DNA of 24,328 nucleotides, from NCBI GenBank assembly GCA_934654795.1, contig CAKUGT010000023.1:1-24328 (forward strand). Reading direction: 5' to 3'. The notes below the pieces were generated by a model. That model did not search any database. It saw only the letters and a list, made by a program, of their open reading frames with translations, and had not been told where the DNA came from. The translations under genes were made by a program, and so were the position numbers. Each line of letters begins with the position of its first letter. Positions within the stretch are counted from its first letter, which is position 1. This document shows, in pieces, positions 1 to 6,690 of this stretch. Origin of the DNA: an uncultured Collinsella sp. (GTDB lineage Bacteria > Actinomycetota > Coriobacteriia > Coriobacteriales > Coriobacteriaceae).

Positions 1-81
1 AAGAAGATCAACCCCATGGTGCTGATCGTGGCCACCATGGTCGTGGGCATCGTCGGCGCGTTCTTCGGCGTGCTGGCGTAA
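1..81 (+). CDS. PTS mannose-family IID component, C-terminal fragment
   Basis: An open frame enters from the left edge and stops at 79-81. The 26 visible residues are a basic start (KKINP) followed by a hydrophobic helix that ends in GAFFGVLA. This closely matches the C-terminus of the complete IID protein at 4389-5225, which ends KKKMNPLL...GAFFGVLGVQ, so this is the tail of a paralogous mannose/fructose/sorbose-family IID membrane subunit. IID subunits form the membrane translocation complex with IIC. The rest of that operon lies outside the window, so its substrate cannot be inferred. A strong terminator follows 30 nt after the stop. The family call is good despite the short length because the match to the second IID is so specific. 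Confidence 0.75.
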   Translation, partial: KKINPMVLIVATMVVGIVGAFFGVLA

Positions 82-111
82 GGGCCTGCGGCAACGTTTT
101 ATCGATCTTGC

Positions 112-149
112 AAAGGGATGGAGCGGACCTGCGCCCTCCATCCCTTTTT
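112..149 (+). terminator. Intrinsic terminator after the upstream PTS operon
   Basis: A perfect 12-bp stem (112-123 with 136-147) has a 12-nt loop and runs into TTTTT. It ends the truncated PTS operon. The ribosome-binding site of the MFS gene begins only about 5 nt after the T-tract. Confidence 0.9.
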
Positions 150-165
150 GTATAAAGGAGTTCGT

Positions 166-1380
166 ATGTTCGCGAAGGATCGCGAAGCAATGCGCCTGAC
201 GCCGGCAGAAGTCAGGCTAATTCTTATTGAGTCCCTGCAGTGGTGCGCCAACAACGCGGTGTACTTTTTGGGGCTTATCGGCGCGGCGACGTATGACTTG
301 GCGGGAACGGCCTTTTTGGTCGCTGCTATCACGCTCGTGCGCAATCTTACGACGTCGGTGGGCAATATGGTATCTGGCTCGGTCATCGACCGCTTTGGCC
401 CGCGCCACACGTCGTTTGTGACATGCGCGGTCACGGCAGTGCTGTCCCTCGGCATTGGCCTGGCGCCGTTGTCCGTTCCCGGGCTGGTGTTTGCCGCATG
501 TGTTTTGGGACTTGCCGGTGGTTTTATCAACACCTGCACGCATGCATTTCCGGGGTATCTTGAGTCGACCACCGAGGGCCGCACGCGTGTGAACGGCCTG
601 ATGGTCTTCTACAGCAACATTGCCTACACCGCGGGGCCGCTGCTTGGCGGTGCCATCGTGAGCTGCTTTGCCACGCAATCTGTCTATCTGCTTATGGCGG
701 CAATGATGGGCGTGGCCGCGGTGCTTTCTCTGGGCTGCCATGAGAGCGTGGTTCCCCCAAAGGCGGAGAAGCAGAAGGGCGGCATCTTTGGAGGCATGGT
801 CGAGGGTGCCCGGCTCACGTTTTGCAACCACGATCTGCGTCTCATCTTTATCTCGGGCTTTTTGGGCTTCTTTGCGTTTGGCGCGTTCGATTCGCTGGAG
901 TCGCTGTTCTATCGCGATGTGCTCAATGTAGATATCGTCTGGCTGGGATGGCTGTCCTCGGTCGTGGGCCTTACCTCTTCGGTGGGTGCCTTCGCCCTGA
1001 CCAAGCTTTCGGCTCGCCATGTCAACCTGCGCCTGTTGCTCGGGTCGCTCATGACGGTGGGCATTGGGTCCATGGTGTACGTGGGCACGGACGTGCTGGG
1101 GGTAGCGATTATCGGCCAGGCGATCAACGGCTTGGCGTGGGGTTTCCTGGAGCCGCTCCAGATGATCCTGATTCAGGAGCGCGCGGACATCAAATACCTG
1201 GGCCGCATCACGGGCTTTGTACGTTTTGGCCTGATGAGTGCCGGCGTGCTGCCGTTGCTGGCCGCTCCGTTTTTGGCGGAGGCCTTGGGCGTTCAGACGG
1301 TGCTGTTTGGAGCTTCGACAATCATTGCGCTGGTAGGAACGCTGTTCTTTGTCACGCAGGGGAAGCGCCGAGAGTGCTAG
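166..1380 (+). CDS. MFS family membrane transporter
   Basis: A 404-residue protein with about 12 hydrophobic segments, the usual size for a major facilitator superfamily permease in the cytoplasmic membrane. The loop after the second helix carries the MFS signature-A pattern (GSVIDRFGPRH, approximately residues 68-78). A hydrophilic stretch near the middle (PPKAEKQKGG) separates the two six-helix halves. The ATG at 166 is chosen because AAAGGAG lies 5 nt upstream. The longer in-frame start at 118 falls inside the terminator hairpin. The substrate cannot be told from sequence; drug or metabolite efflux is the commonest role for this type. No clear promoter is visible between the terminator and the start, so expression may depend on read-through. 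Confidence 0.85.
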   Translation: MFAKDREAMRLTPAEVRLILIESLQWCANNAVYFLGLIGAATYDLAGTAFLVAAITLVRNLTTSVGNMVSGSVIDRFGPRHTSFVTCAVTAVLSLGIGLAPLSVPGLVFAACVLGLAGGFINTCTHAFPGYLESTTEGRTRVNGLMVFYSNIAYTAGPLLGGAIVSCFATQSVYLLMAAMMGVAAVLSLGCHESVVPPKAEKQKGGIFGGMVEGARLTFCNHDLRLIFISGFLGFFAFGAFDSLESLFYRDVLNVDIVWLGWLSSVVGLTSSVGAFALTKLSARHVNLRLLLGSLMTVGIGSMVYVGTDVLGVAIIGQAINGLAWGFLEPLQMILIQERADIKYLGRITGFVRFGLMSAGVLPLLAAPFLAEALGVQTVLFGASTIIALVGTLFFVTQGKRREC

Positions 1381-1486
1381 ATATACATCTAATTCTAATT
1401 TAATACCACTCACCCGAGAATTTCGACCGTTCACCGAGGATCGGCGCAGATTGCAAAGTGGTATTAAAAACACGTTAGGTGTATGT
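1381..1486. promoter_or_regulatory. Large imperfect palindrome, likely operator of the deglycase-PTS operon
   Basis: Two 30-nt arms, 1381-1410 and 1457-1486, are inverted copies matching at about 22 of 30 positions. The inner 11 bp are perfect (TTAATACCACT at 1400-1410, AGTGGTATTAA at 1457-1467), and an outer block (ATACAYCTAA) is also shared. A 46-nt AT/GC-mixed stretch separates the arms. The right arm covers the probable -35 region and abuts the -10 of the next gene. Two half-operators for a repressor, possibly with looping, is the simplest reading. A transcribed stem-loop is less likely because no T-tract follows. The GGTATTA core is reminiscent of GntR/HutC-type operators, but no regulator gene is in the window. 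Confidence 0.55.
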
Positions 1487-1493
1487 CTATAAT
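1464..1493 (+). promoter_or_regulatory. Promoter of the deglycase gene
   Basis: A perfect TATAAT -10 lies at 1488-1493. A weak -35 (TTAAAA, 1464-1469) is 18 bp upstream and inside the right palindrome arm. Transcription would start near 1500, leaving a leader of about 50 nt before the ATG at 1551. The overlap of the -35 with the palindrome suggests repression by steric block. Confidence 0.6.
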
Positions 1494-1550
1494 TGGTATC
1501 GAAAAGAAACGCGATGTATAGAGTCGCGTGCAAGACAGAAAGGACAAACC

Positions 1551-2612
1551 ATGAAGGAAACCGAGAAGATCGAGATCATGCACTTTAGCCAGGAGGGCTA
1601 CGTCGAGGACGGCAAGAACGTCTACGAGACCGGCAAGAAGATGACCGCGCTCGCCGACAAGGTCGCCGACGAGGGCTACGACGCCGTCTTCCTGATGGGC
1701 GTGGGCGGCACTTGGGACGAGTTTATGCAGCTCGAGTACCTCATGAACAAGTTCGGCGACCGCGACCTGGAGGTCTACCTGATCCACGCCGCCGAGTGGA
1801 ACGTTATGGGCCACAAGCGCATGACCGAGAAGTCCGTCGTGCTCACCGCCTCCGAGTCCGGCACCACCCCCGAGGTCCTCGAGGCCGTCAACAAGATGAA
1901 GAAAAAGGGCATCCGCGTCTACGCCATGACCAAGCCCGAGGGCCCCATCGGCCAGGCTGTCGGCGCCGAGAACTGCGTCAAGATGGCCTCCGATCACGGT
2001 AACGGCGGCTGCGAGATGGGCTACTACCTCGCCGACTGCTTCGGCCTGCGCCTCCTCAACCGTCGCGGTTGCTTCCCACAGTTCGACAAGTTCATTGAGC
2101 AGACCAAGGATGTTTGGACCCACCTGGTCGACATCCGCAAGAGCTTCGAGCCGCGCGCCGAGGAGCTCGCCAAGAAGTACGCCCTCGCGCCCTACACCAT
2201 GTTCATCGGCTCCGGCGCCCTGTGGGGCGAGACCATCCTCTTCTCGATGTGCATCCTCGAGGAGATGCAGTGGAAGCGCACCCGTTACATTACGTCCGCC
2301 GACTTCTTCCACGGCACCCTGGAGCTCGTGGAGCCGGGCGTCCCCGTGTTCCTGTTCATGGGCGAGGACGAGAACCGCAAGCTGGACGAGCGCGTCCGCG
2401 CCTTCCTCAACCGTGGCGTGACCGGCGACACCGACATCAACATCATCGACACCGCCGAGTTCGCCATCCCGGGCCTTGACGACGAGTTCCGCGTCATCGT
2501 GTCTCCGTGGATCCTTTCCTCGCTGGTCACCGATCGACTCGCCGCCTACTACGAGACGGTCACCAAGCACAACCTCAACTACCGTCGTTACTATCACCAG
2601 TTCGACTACTAA
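1551..2612 (+). CDS. SIS-domain sugar-amine-6-phosphate deglycase (FrlB/GfrF family)
   Basis: A 353-residue cytoplasmic double-SIS protein. The first SIS domain shows a sugar-phosphate loop (VGGTWDEF) and the ESGTTPEV motif. The second half carries a signature shared with E. coli FrlB (fructoselysine-6-phosphate deglycase): S-x-x-F-x-HG-x-LE-x-VEPGVP, with the C-terminus ending H-N-x-x-x-RRYY. The catalytic Glu/His pair known from FraB/FrlB enzymes, 16 residues apart, is present as E238 and H254. The family cleaves phosphorylated Amadori compounds to glucose-6-phosphate and a free amino acid. Downstream PTS genes would deliver the phosphorylated substrate. RBS GAAAGGA lies 6 nt before the ATG. 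Codons are almost all C/G-ending, suggesting high expression. Fructoselysine-6-P is the favoured substrate, but glucoselysine-6-P or a related Amadori product is possible. Confidence 0.8.
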   Translation: MKETEKIEIMHFSQEGYVEDGKNVYETGKKMTALADKVADEGYDAVFLMGVGGTWDEFMQLEYLMNKFGDRDLEVYLIHAAEWNVMGHKRMTEKSVVLTASESGTTPEVLEAVNKMKKKGIRVYAMTKPEGPIGQAVGAENCVKMASDHGNGGCEMGYYLADCFGLRLLNRRGCFPQFDKFIEQTKDVWTHLVDIRKSFEPRAEELAKKYALAPYTMFIGSGALWGETILFSMCILEEMQWKRTRYITSADFFHGTLELVEPGVPVFLFMGEDENRKLDERVRAFLNRGVTGDTDINIIDTAEFAIPGLDDEFRVIVSPWILSSLVTDRLAAYYETVTKHNLNYRRYYHQFDY

Positions 2613-2637
2613 TCGACTGCTAAGCAAGAAGCACCCT

Positions 2638-2666
2638 GCCCGGGCGCATGCGTCCGGGCTTTTTTA
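2638..2666 (+). terminator. Intrinsic terminator between deglycase and PTS IIA
   Basis: A 9-bp stem (2638-2646 with 2651-2659, one G-T pair) with a CATG loop and six T's. No promoter is evident before the IIA start at 2696, so it probably acts as a partial terminator that lowers PTS expression relative to the deglycase. Confidence 0.85.
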
Positions 2667-2695
2667 TGCCGAAATTCGCTAGAAAGGGGAATCGA

Positions 2696-3112
2696 ATGAG
2701 GCAGTTTATCGTTGCATCCCATGCTCATTTCGCGTCCGGAATTGTCGAGAGTATCGGCCTGCTTTCCGGCGAGCGCGAAAACGTCCATGCGCTCTCTATG
2801 TATGTCGATGGAAACGAAGACCTGGCCAAGGAGGCCGCGGCGATTCTGGACGGCTTTGCCGCGGACGATGAGGTCGTCGTTTGCACCGACCTGTTTGGCG
2901 GCAGCGTCAACAACGAGTTCACCAAGGTTGTCCAGACGCGCCCCAACACGCATCTGGTGACCAATATGAATCTGCCGCTTCTGATCCAGCTGCTGTTCGT
3001 GTCCGATTCGACTCCGATCGACGAGGCCATTCGTCAGATCGTCGAGGCGGACGACACCAAGGTCAAGTACGTCAACGACCTGCTGGGCCAGGCCGAACTC
3101 GATGAGTTTTAA
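2696..3112 (+). CDS. PTS mannose-family IIA component
   Basis: A 138-residue cytoplasmic phosphocarrier of the mannose/fructose/sorbose PTS family. It accepts phosphate from HPr and passes it to IIB. The N-terminal strand MRQFIVASHAH places the phosphorylated histidine at H9, as in family members that read SHG. The TDLFGGSVNN motif (approx. residues 64-73) is typical of the domain. The ATG at 2696 is chosen because AAAGGGG precedes it; the longer frame from 2648 begins inside the terminator hairpin. It is a single IIA domain, unlike the fused IIAB of E. coli ManX. IIB starts 16 nt after its stop. Confidence 0.9.
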   Translation: MRQFIVASHAHFASGIVESIGLLSGERENVHALSMYVDGNEDLAKEAAAILDGFAADDEVVVCTDLFGGSVNNEFTKVVQTRPNTHLVTNMNLPLLIQLLFVSDSTPIDEAIRQIVEADDTKVKYVNDLLGQAELDEF

Positions 3113-3128
3113 TCGTTAGGAGCGCATC

Positions 3129-3599
3129 ATGATTCAGATGATTCGCGTAGACTATCGACTGCTTCACGGCCAGGTTGCCGTGAGCTGGACCTCGGCTTTG
3201 GGTGCCGACTGCATCCTGCTGGTAAGCGACACGGTCCTCAACGACAAGCTTCGTCTGCAGGCCCTGTCCCTTGCAAAGCCGGAGGGCTGCAAGGTCGTCG
3301 TTAAAAACACCGAGGATGCCGTCAAGGCGCTCCAGAGCGGTGTGACCGACAAGTACAAGCTCTTCGTTGTTTGCGAGACGATTCAGCAGGCAGGTGCCGT
3401 CGCAAAGGCGATGGGCGTCAAGAAGATCAATCTTGGCAACGTTGCCTTTAGCGAGGATGCCCGCCAGGTCTCGACGAGCGTGTTCCTTACGCCCGAGAAT
3501 GAGGCGTACGTGAAGGAGCTGCTCGGCGAGGGCTACGAGCTGTTCATTCAGATGATTCCGGCGGATGCGAAGACTGACGCCGCAAAGGCCATCGGTTAG
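3129..3599 (+). CDS. PTS mannose-family IIB component
   Basis: A 156-residue cytoplasmic IIB of the mannose/fructose/sorbose family, which carries phosphate on a histidine. The start IRVDYRLLHGQV is the family hallmark and puts the active histidine at H13. The middle shows the usual KINLGNV block before the C-terminal helix. A TAGGAG ribosome-binding site precedes the ATG. It lies between IIA (16-nt gap) and IIC (8-nt gap), so the genes are clearly co-transcribed. It would phosphorylate the incoming sugar-amine as it crosses IIC/IID, giving the 6-phosphate used by the deglycase upstream. Confidence 0.92.
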   Translation: MIQMIRVDYRLLHGQVAVSWTSALGADCILLVSDTVLNDKLRLQALSLAKPEGCKVVVKNTEDAVKALQSGVTDKYKLFVVCETIQQAGAVAKAMGVKKINLGNVAFSEDARQVSTSVFLTPENEAYVKELLGEGYELFIQMIPADAKTDAAKAIG

Positions 3600-3607
3600 G
3601 GGCTGTC

Positions 3608-4399
3608 ATGGTTATCAAGACAATCCTGATTTTCCTTATTGCCCTTTTGGGCTATTCCGAGTGGCTGACGGGCACGAGCTACCTCCAGCGCCCGATCGTG
3701 CTCGGGCCTTTGGTCGGCCTTGTCATGGGCGATGTGGTGACCGGCACGATTATGGGCGCCACGATGGAGCTTGCCATGGTCGGTGCCATCTCGGTCGGCG
3801 CCTATAACCCGCCCGATACGATTTCCGGAACCATCCTGGGCGTATCCCTTGCCATGCAGGCCGGCGCGGACGCTTCGGCGGCACTGACCCTGGGTATTCC
3901 CATCGCCACGATCGTTCTGGCACTCGACACGGCCCTGGGTCAGCCGGTCATGCTGCTGCTGGTACACCGTATCGACAAGAACGTCGAGGACGGAGACACC
4001 AAGGCCATCACGCGCAACATGCTCATCGCCGGTTACGCGCAGAGCTGGTGCGGCCTGTTGATCATTCCCCTGGCATTCTTCTTTGGCGCTGACGCCGTCG
4101 CCAGCCTGCTCAATATCATTCCCGATTTCGTTCAGACCGGTATGGATGTCGCCGCCGCCTTCTTGCCTGCACTTGGCTTTGCCATGCTGGCTCAGATGAT
4201 TATGAACAAGACCGTGGCGCCGTTCTTCTTCGCAGGCTTCTTCCTCGTTGCCTACTTTGGCATTAGCACGACGGGTGTGGCGATCTTTGCCGCGATTATC
4301 GTCGTCGCGATGACGGTTTTGGGCGACAAGAAAAAGGCGGAGCAGCCCGTGGCGGCAACCGAGGATCCTGCGATTGGGAGTGGGTTCGATGAGTTTTAA
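3608..4399 (+). CDS. PTS mannose-family IIC permease component
   Basis: A 263-residue polytopic membrane protein with the mannose-family IIC pattern. The N-terminal helix is followed by QRPIVLGPLVGLVMGD, then a glycine-rich membrane region (GATMELAMVGAISVGAYNPP), further helices, and a short charged cytoplasmic tail ending EDPAIGSGFDEF. IIC and IID together form the sugar translocation channel. Its ATG is 8 nt after the IIB stop, with the Shine-Dalgarno overlapping that stop (TAGGGG). Its last 11 nt overlap the start of IID, so the two membrane subunits are probably translationally coupled, which suits a fixed ratio. Confidence 0.92.
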   Translation: MVIKTILIFLIALLGYSEWLTGTSYLQRPIVLGPLVGLVMGDVVTGTIMGATMELAMVGAISVGAYNPPDTISGTILGVSLAMQAGADASAALTLGIPIATIVLALDTALGQPVMLLLVHRIDKNVEDGDTKAITRNMLIAGYAQSWCGLLIIPLAFFFGADAVASLLNIIPDFVQTGMDVAAAFLPALGFAMLAQMIMNKTVAPFFFAGFFLVAYFGISTTGVAIFAAIIVVAMTVLGDKKKAEQPVAATEDPAIGSGFDEF

Positions 4400-5225
4400 G
4401 TTTGAGTCTTCCTACGACGGGCTGATTACCCGCGCAGATCTTAAGAAACTGTTCTGGCGCTCGATTCCCTATGAGCATTCCTGGAACTACGAGCGTATGG
4501 GACACATCGGCTTTATGTGGGCTCTCATGCCGATCCTGCGCAAGCTCTATCCGCAGGATGCGGACTTTAAGGCTGCGCTCAAGCGCCACATGGAGCTCTA
4601 TAACGTCACGCCGTACATCTCGACGCTCCCCATGTCCATTGCCGCGGCAATGGAGGAGGTCAACGCTACCGACGAGAGCTTTGACACGAGCGCGATCTCC
4701 AACGTTAAGCTCGCGTTGATGGGTCCGCTTTCCGGCGTGGGCGATGCCTTCTACTGGGGCACGCTGCGCATTTTGGCTACGGGTGTCGGCACCTCGCTGG
4801 CACTGCAGGGCTCTATTCTCGGTCCGATTTTGTTCCTGCTGGTGTTCAATGTTCCCCACTACATCATTCGCTATGTGCTGACGTTTGTGGGATATCGCTT
4901 TGGCTCGGACATGATCAGCAAGGTCCAGGAGTCGGGCATCATGGACACGATCGTCAAGATGGCCTCCATCATGGGCGCTATGGTGATCGGCGCCATGACC
5001 ATGCAGATGGTCACGGTGGACATTCCGCTCATGGTTGGCGCGGGCGATGGTGCTCAGACGCTGGCCGAGCTGCTCAACGGAATCTTCCCGGGCTTTGTCA
5101 CGATGGGGCTGTTTGGAATCGTCTATCTCATGCTCAAGAAGAAGATGAATCCGCTGCTCATCATGCTGGTGATCTTGCTCGTGAGTATCGCTGGCGCATT
5201 CTTTGGAGTGCTTGGTGTTCAGTAG
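4389..5225 (+). CDS. PTS mannose-family IID component
   Basis: A 278-residue IID subunit. The family signature runs through the N-terminal half: ITRADLKKLFWRS, SWNYERMGHIGFMW (approx. 35-48), TLPMSIAAAMEE, and LMGPLSGVGDAFYWGTLR. Hydrophobic segments and a C-terminal helix follow (KKKMNPLL to FFGVLGVQ). The ATG at 4389 lies inside the end of IIC; a TTG at 4374 is in frame but less likely. It forms the membrane channel with IIC. Its C-terminus nearly duplicates that of the fragment at 1-81, so the genome holds at least two related PTS operons close together, separated by an MFS gene and the deglycase. Confidence 0.92.
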   Translation: MSFKFESSYDGLITRADLKKLFWRSIPYEHSWNYERMGHIGFMWALMPILRKLYPQDADFKAALKRHMELYNVTPYISTLPMSIAAAMEEVNATDESFDTSAISNVKLALMGPLSGVGDAFYWGTLRILATGVGTSLALQGSILGPILFLLVFNVPHYIIRYVLTFVGYRFGSDMISKVQESGIMDTIVKMASIMGAMVIGAMTMQMVTVDIPLMVGAGDGAQTLAELLNGIFPGFVTMGLFGIVYLMLKKKMNPLLIMLVILLVSIAGAFFGVLGVQ

Positions 5226-5257
5226 GGCATCCGTCATAATCAAAACAATGTAAGAGG

Positions 5258-5292
5258 GGGCGTCGCGCACACTGTGCTGCGGCGCCCTTTTG
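5258..5292 (+). terminator. Intrinsic terminator between IID and the epimerase-like gene
   Basis: An outer 9-bp stem (5258-5266 with 5279-5287, one G-T pair) is extended by an inner GCAC/GTGC stem and followed by TTTT. The next gene starts only about 17 nt later, so that gene relies on read-through or on an unseen promoter. Confidence 0.75.
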
Positions 5293-5308
5293 CCGAAAGG
5301 TGGACAAG

Positions 5309-6145
5309 ATGGAGTATCCACAGCTTGCCGTTATGAATATCAGCCATCGTTACTTTGACCTGGAGGAGTTCTTTTCCTCGGCGGCGGCCTCGGGCTATAC
5401 GTGCTGCGAGCTTTGGACGGGGGCGATGCACCTGTATGTCGACTGTCATGGCTATGATTCGCTCGAGCAGGTTAAGGAACTTTCGCGGCGGTACGGAGTC
5501 CGGATTGTCGGCATTTGCCCCGAGCAGAATAACCCCAAGCCGTGGAATATCGCGGCGCGCGGGGGGGAATCGCGTGCCCGTACGCTCGCATACTTTAAGA
5601 ATGTCGTGGATATCGCGGTGGAGCTTGGGGCCGAGCAGGTCATGGTGTCGAGCGGTTGGGCGTTTTTGAACGAGCCGATCGAAGACGCATGGGGGCGCAG
5701 CGCCTCGATGCTGCGTGCGATTGCCGAGTATGCGGGCGAGCGCGGTGTGCGCCTGGTGCTTGAGGCCTTGCAGCCGGTTGAGTCGATGATTGTGAACTCG
5801 GCGGCCGATACCAAGCGCATGATTGACGCGGTTGACCATCCTGCGCTCAAGGCGTGCCTTGATATGGGTGCCATGGCGGTGGCGGGGGATACCATCGATG
5901 ATTATTTCGATGCGCTCGGCGATGACGTTGCCCACGTGCACTTTGTCGATGTTGCGGCAGATGGCACGACGCATCTGGCCTGGGGTGACGGCGACCGCGA
6001 TATGCGTGCCGACCTGGATAGGTTCGTCGCGCGTGGTTATAAGGGCGTAGTTTCGGCCGAGACCTACGACTGGCACTATTTTGCCGATCCCGCCGCAGCC
6101 GATGCGCAGGTGATGGCAGTGTACCGCCGCGCGATTGGCGTGTAG
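5309..6145 (+). CDS. FrlC-like sugar epimerase/isomerase (xylose-isomerase-like TIM barrel)
   Basis: A 278-residue TIM-barrel protein of the AP-endonuclease-2/xylose isomerase-like superfamily. The four residues expected to bind the divalent metal in the tagatose-3-epimerase group are visible at the expected spacing: E152 (VLEALQP), D185 (CLDMGAM), H211 (HVHFVD) and E251 (SAETYDW). By eye, the region GICPEQNNPKPWNIAARG and the following YFKNVVDIAVELGA resemble E. coli FrlC, the fructoselysine 3-epimerase that converts psicoselysine to fructoselysine. Its place directly after a FrlB-like deglycase and PTS operon supports this. The ATG at 5309 follows GAAAGG at good spacing; a GTG at 5300 is less likely. 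The exact substrate, and whether it is phosphorylated, is uncertain. Other hydroxypyruvate-isomerase-like roles are possible. Confidence 0.65.
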   Translation: MEYPQLAVMNISHRYFDLEEFFSSAAASGYTCCELWTGAMHLYVDCHGYDSLEQVKELSRRYGVRIVGICPEQNNPKPWNIAARGGESRARTLAYFKNVVDIAVELGAEQVMVSSGWAFLNEPIEDAWGRSASMLRAIAEYAGERGVRLVLEALQPVESMIVNSAADTKRMIDAVDHPALKACLDMGAMAVAGDTIDDYFDALGDDVAHVHFVDVAADGTTHLAWGDGDRDMRADLDRFVARGYKGVVSAETYDWHYFADPAAADAQVMAVYRRAIGV

Positions 6146-6195
6146 GCAGGGTGAATGCGCGCCGGGCTGACGCCTGGGGGCTGGGGTCAGTTCTC

Positions 6196-6535
6196 GGCTG
6201 GAAAATGGGACGCAGTTTCCGGTTGAGGCCTCTGCGGAAAGCGCGTCCCGGAATCCTGGCTCAGAGTGGGACGCATTTTCCCGTTGGGCGAGTTTCGGAA
6301 AGTGCGTCCCACTTTGGGGGCTCATTCCGGGATTGATTTTCCCGTTGGGGCCCAGTTGGGAAAGCGCATCCCATTCTTCGGCTTGAAAATGGGACGCATT
6401 TTCCCGTTGAGCTTTAAGCGGAAAGTGCGTCCCATTCTGAGGGCTCATTCTGGGATGTACTTTCCGGTTGAGCCTCAGGCGGAAAGTATGTCCCATTTTG
6501 AGCGCCCATTCCGGGATGCATTTTCCGGCGAGCAA
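6196..6535. repeat. Tandem array of 61-62 bp hairpin-forming repeats
   Basis: Five full units and part of a sixth begin at 6196, 6258, 6319, 6380, 6442 and 6503, a period of 61-62 bp. Each unit has the plan GGCT-N8-GGGACGCANTTTCC, a GTTGAG-containing loop of about 15 nt, GGAAAGTGCGTCCC, then ATTCNG. The two blocks are inverted copies, so each unit folds into a stem of about 14 bp. Units differ with compensatory changes: unit 3 has GGGAT paired with ATCCC where most have GGGAC/GTCCC, and unit 5 pairs GTA with TAT where others pair GCA with TGC. Connectors between stems are conserved too, unlike CRISPR spacers. The period is not a multiple of 3 and no gene fits. REP/BIME-like palindromic DNA or a structured RNA leader are both possible. 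Confidence 0.85.
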
Positions 6536-6609
6536 GTCACCGCCCGCCATTGTTTCCAAATGAATACGCTGTGAGCCGTGGGAGACGATTCTCCCCGCAA
6601 GCACTCCAG

Positions 6610-6660
6610 TATGCTAAAGTACCCAAAAGACCGGCGGAGCTATGCCGGTCGTTTGTTCTG
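6610..6660 (+). promoter_or_regulatory. Probable his operon promoter and leader hairpin
   Basis: TATGCT at 6610-6615 is a plausible -10, though no good -35 stands 16-18 bp upstream. It is followed at once by a perfect 7-bp hairpin (GACCGGC at 6629-6635 with GCCGGTC at 6644-6650) and a T-rich tail (GTTTGTTCT). The hairpin could be a weak attenuator or a leader-stabilising stem. No histidine-rich leader peptide and no T-box pattern is seen. Confidence 0.35.
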
Positions 6661-6690
6661 TATGCAACACAGCATGAGGAGGCTCACCAG

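Noticed and set aside
118..165. Earlier start for the MFS transporter
   Set aside because: The extra codons encode the terminator hairpin. The ATG at 166 has a good Shine-Dalgarno.
2648..2695. Earlier start for PTS IIA
   Set aside because: It begins in the terminator loop; the family start and the Shine-Dalgarno support 2696.
6196..6535. CRISPR array
   Set aside because: The connectors between palindromes are conserved from unit to unit, there are no unique spacers, and no cas gene is present.
6151..6574. Short plus-strand frames and the end of a minus-strand frame over the hairpin array
   Set aside because: Their repeated peptides come from the 61-62 bp DNA repeat. The period is not a multiple of 3 and no ribosome-binding site fits, so they are not genes.
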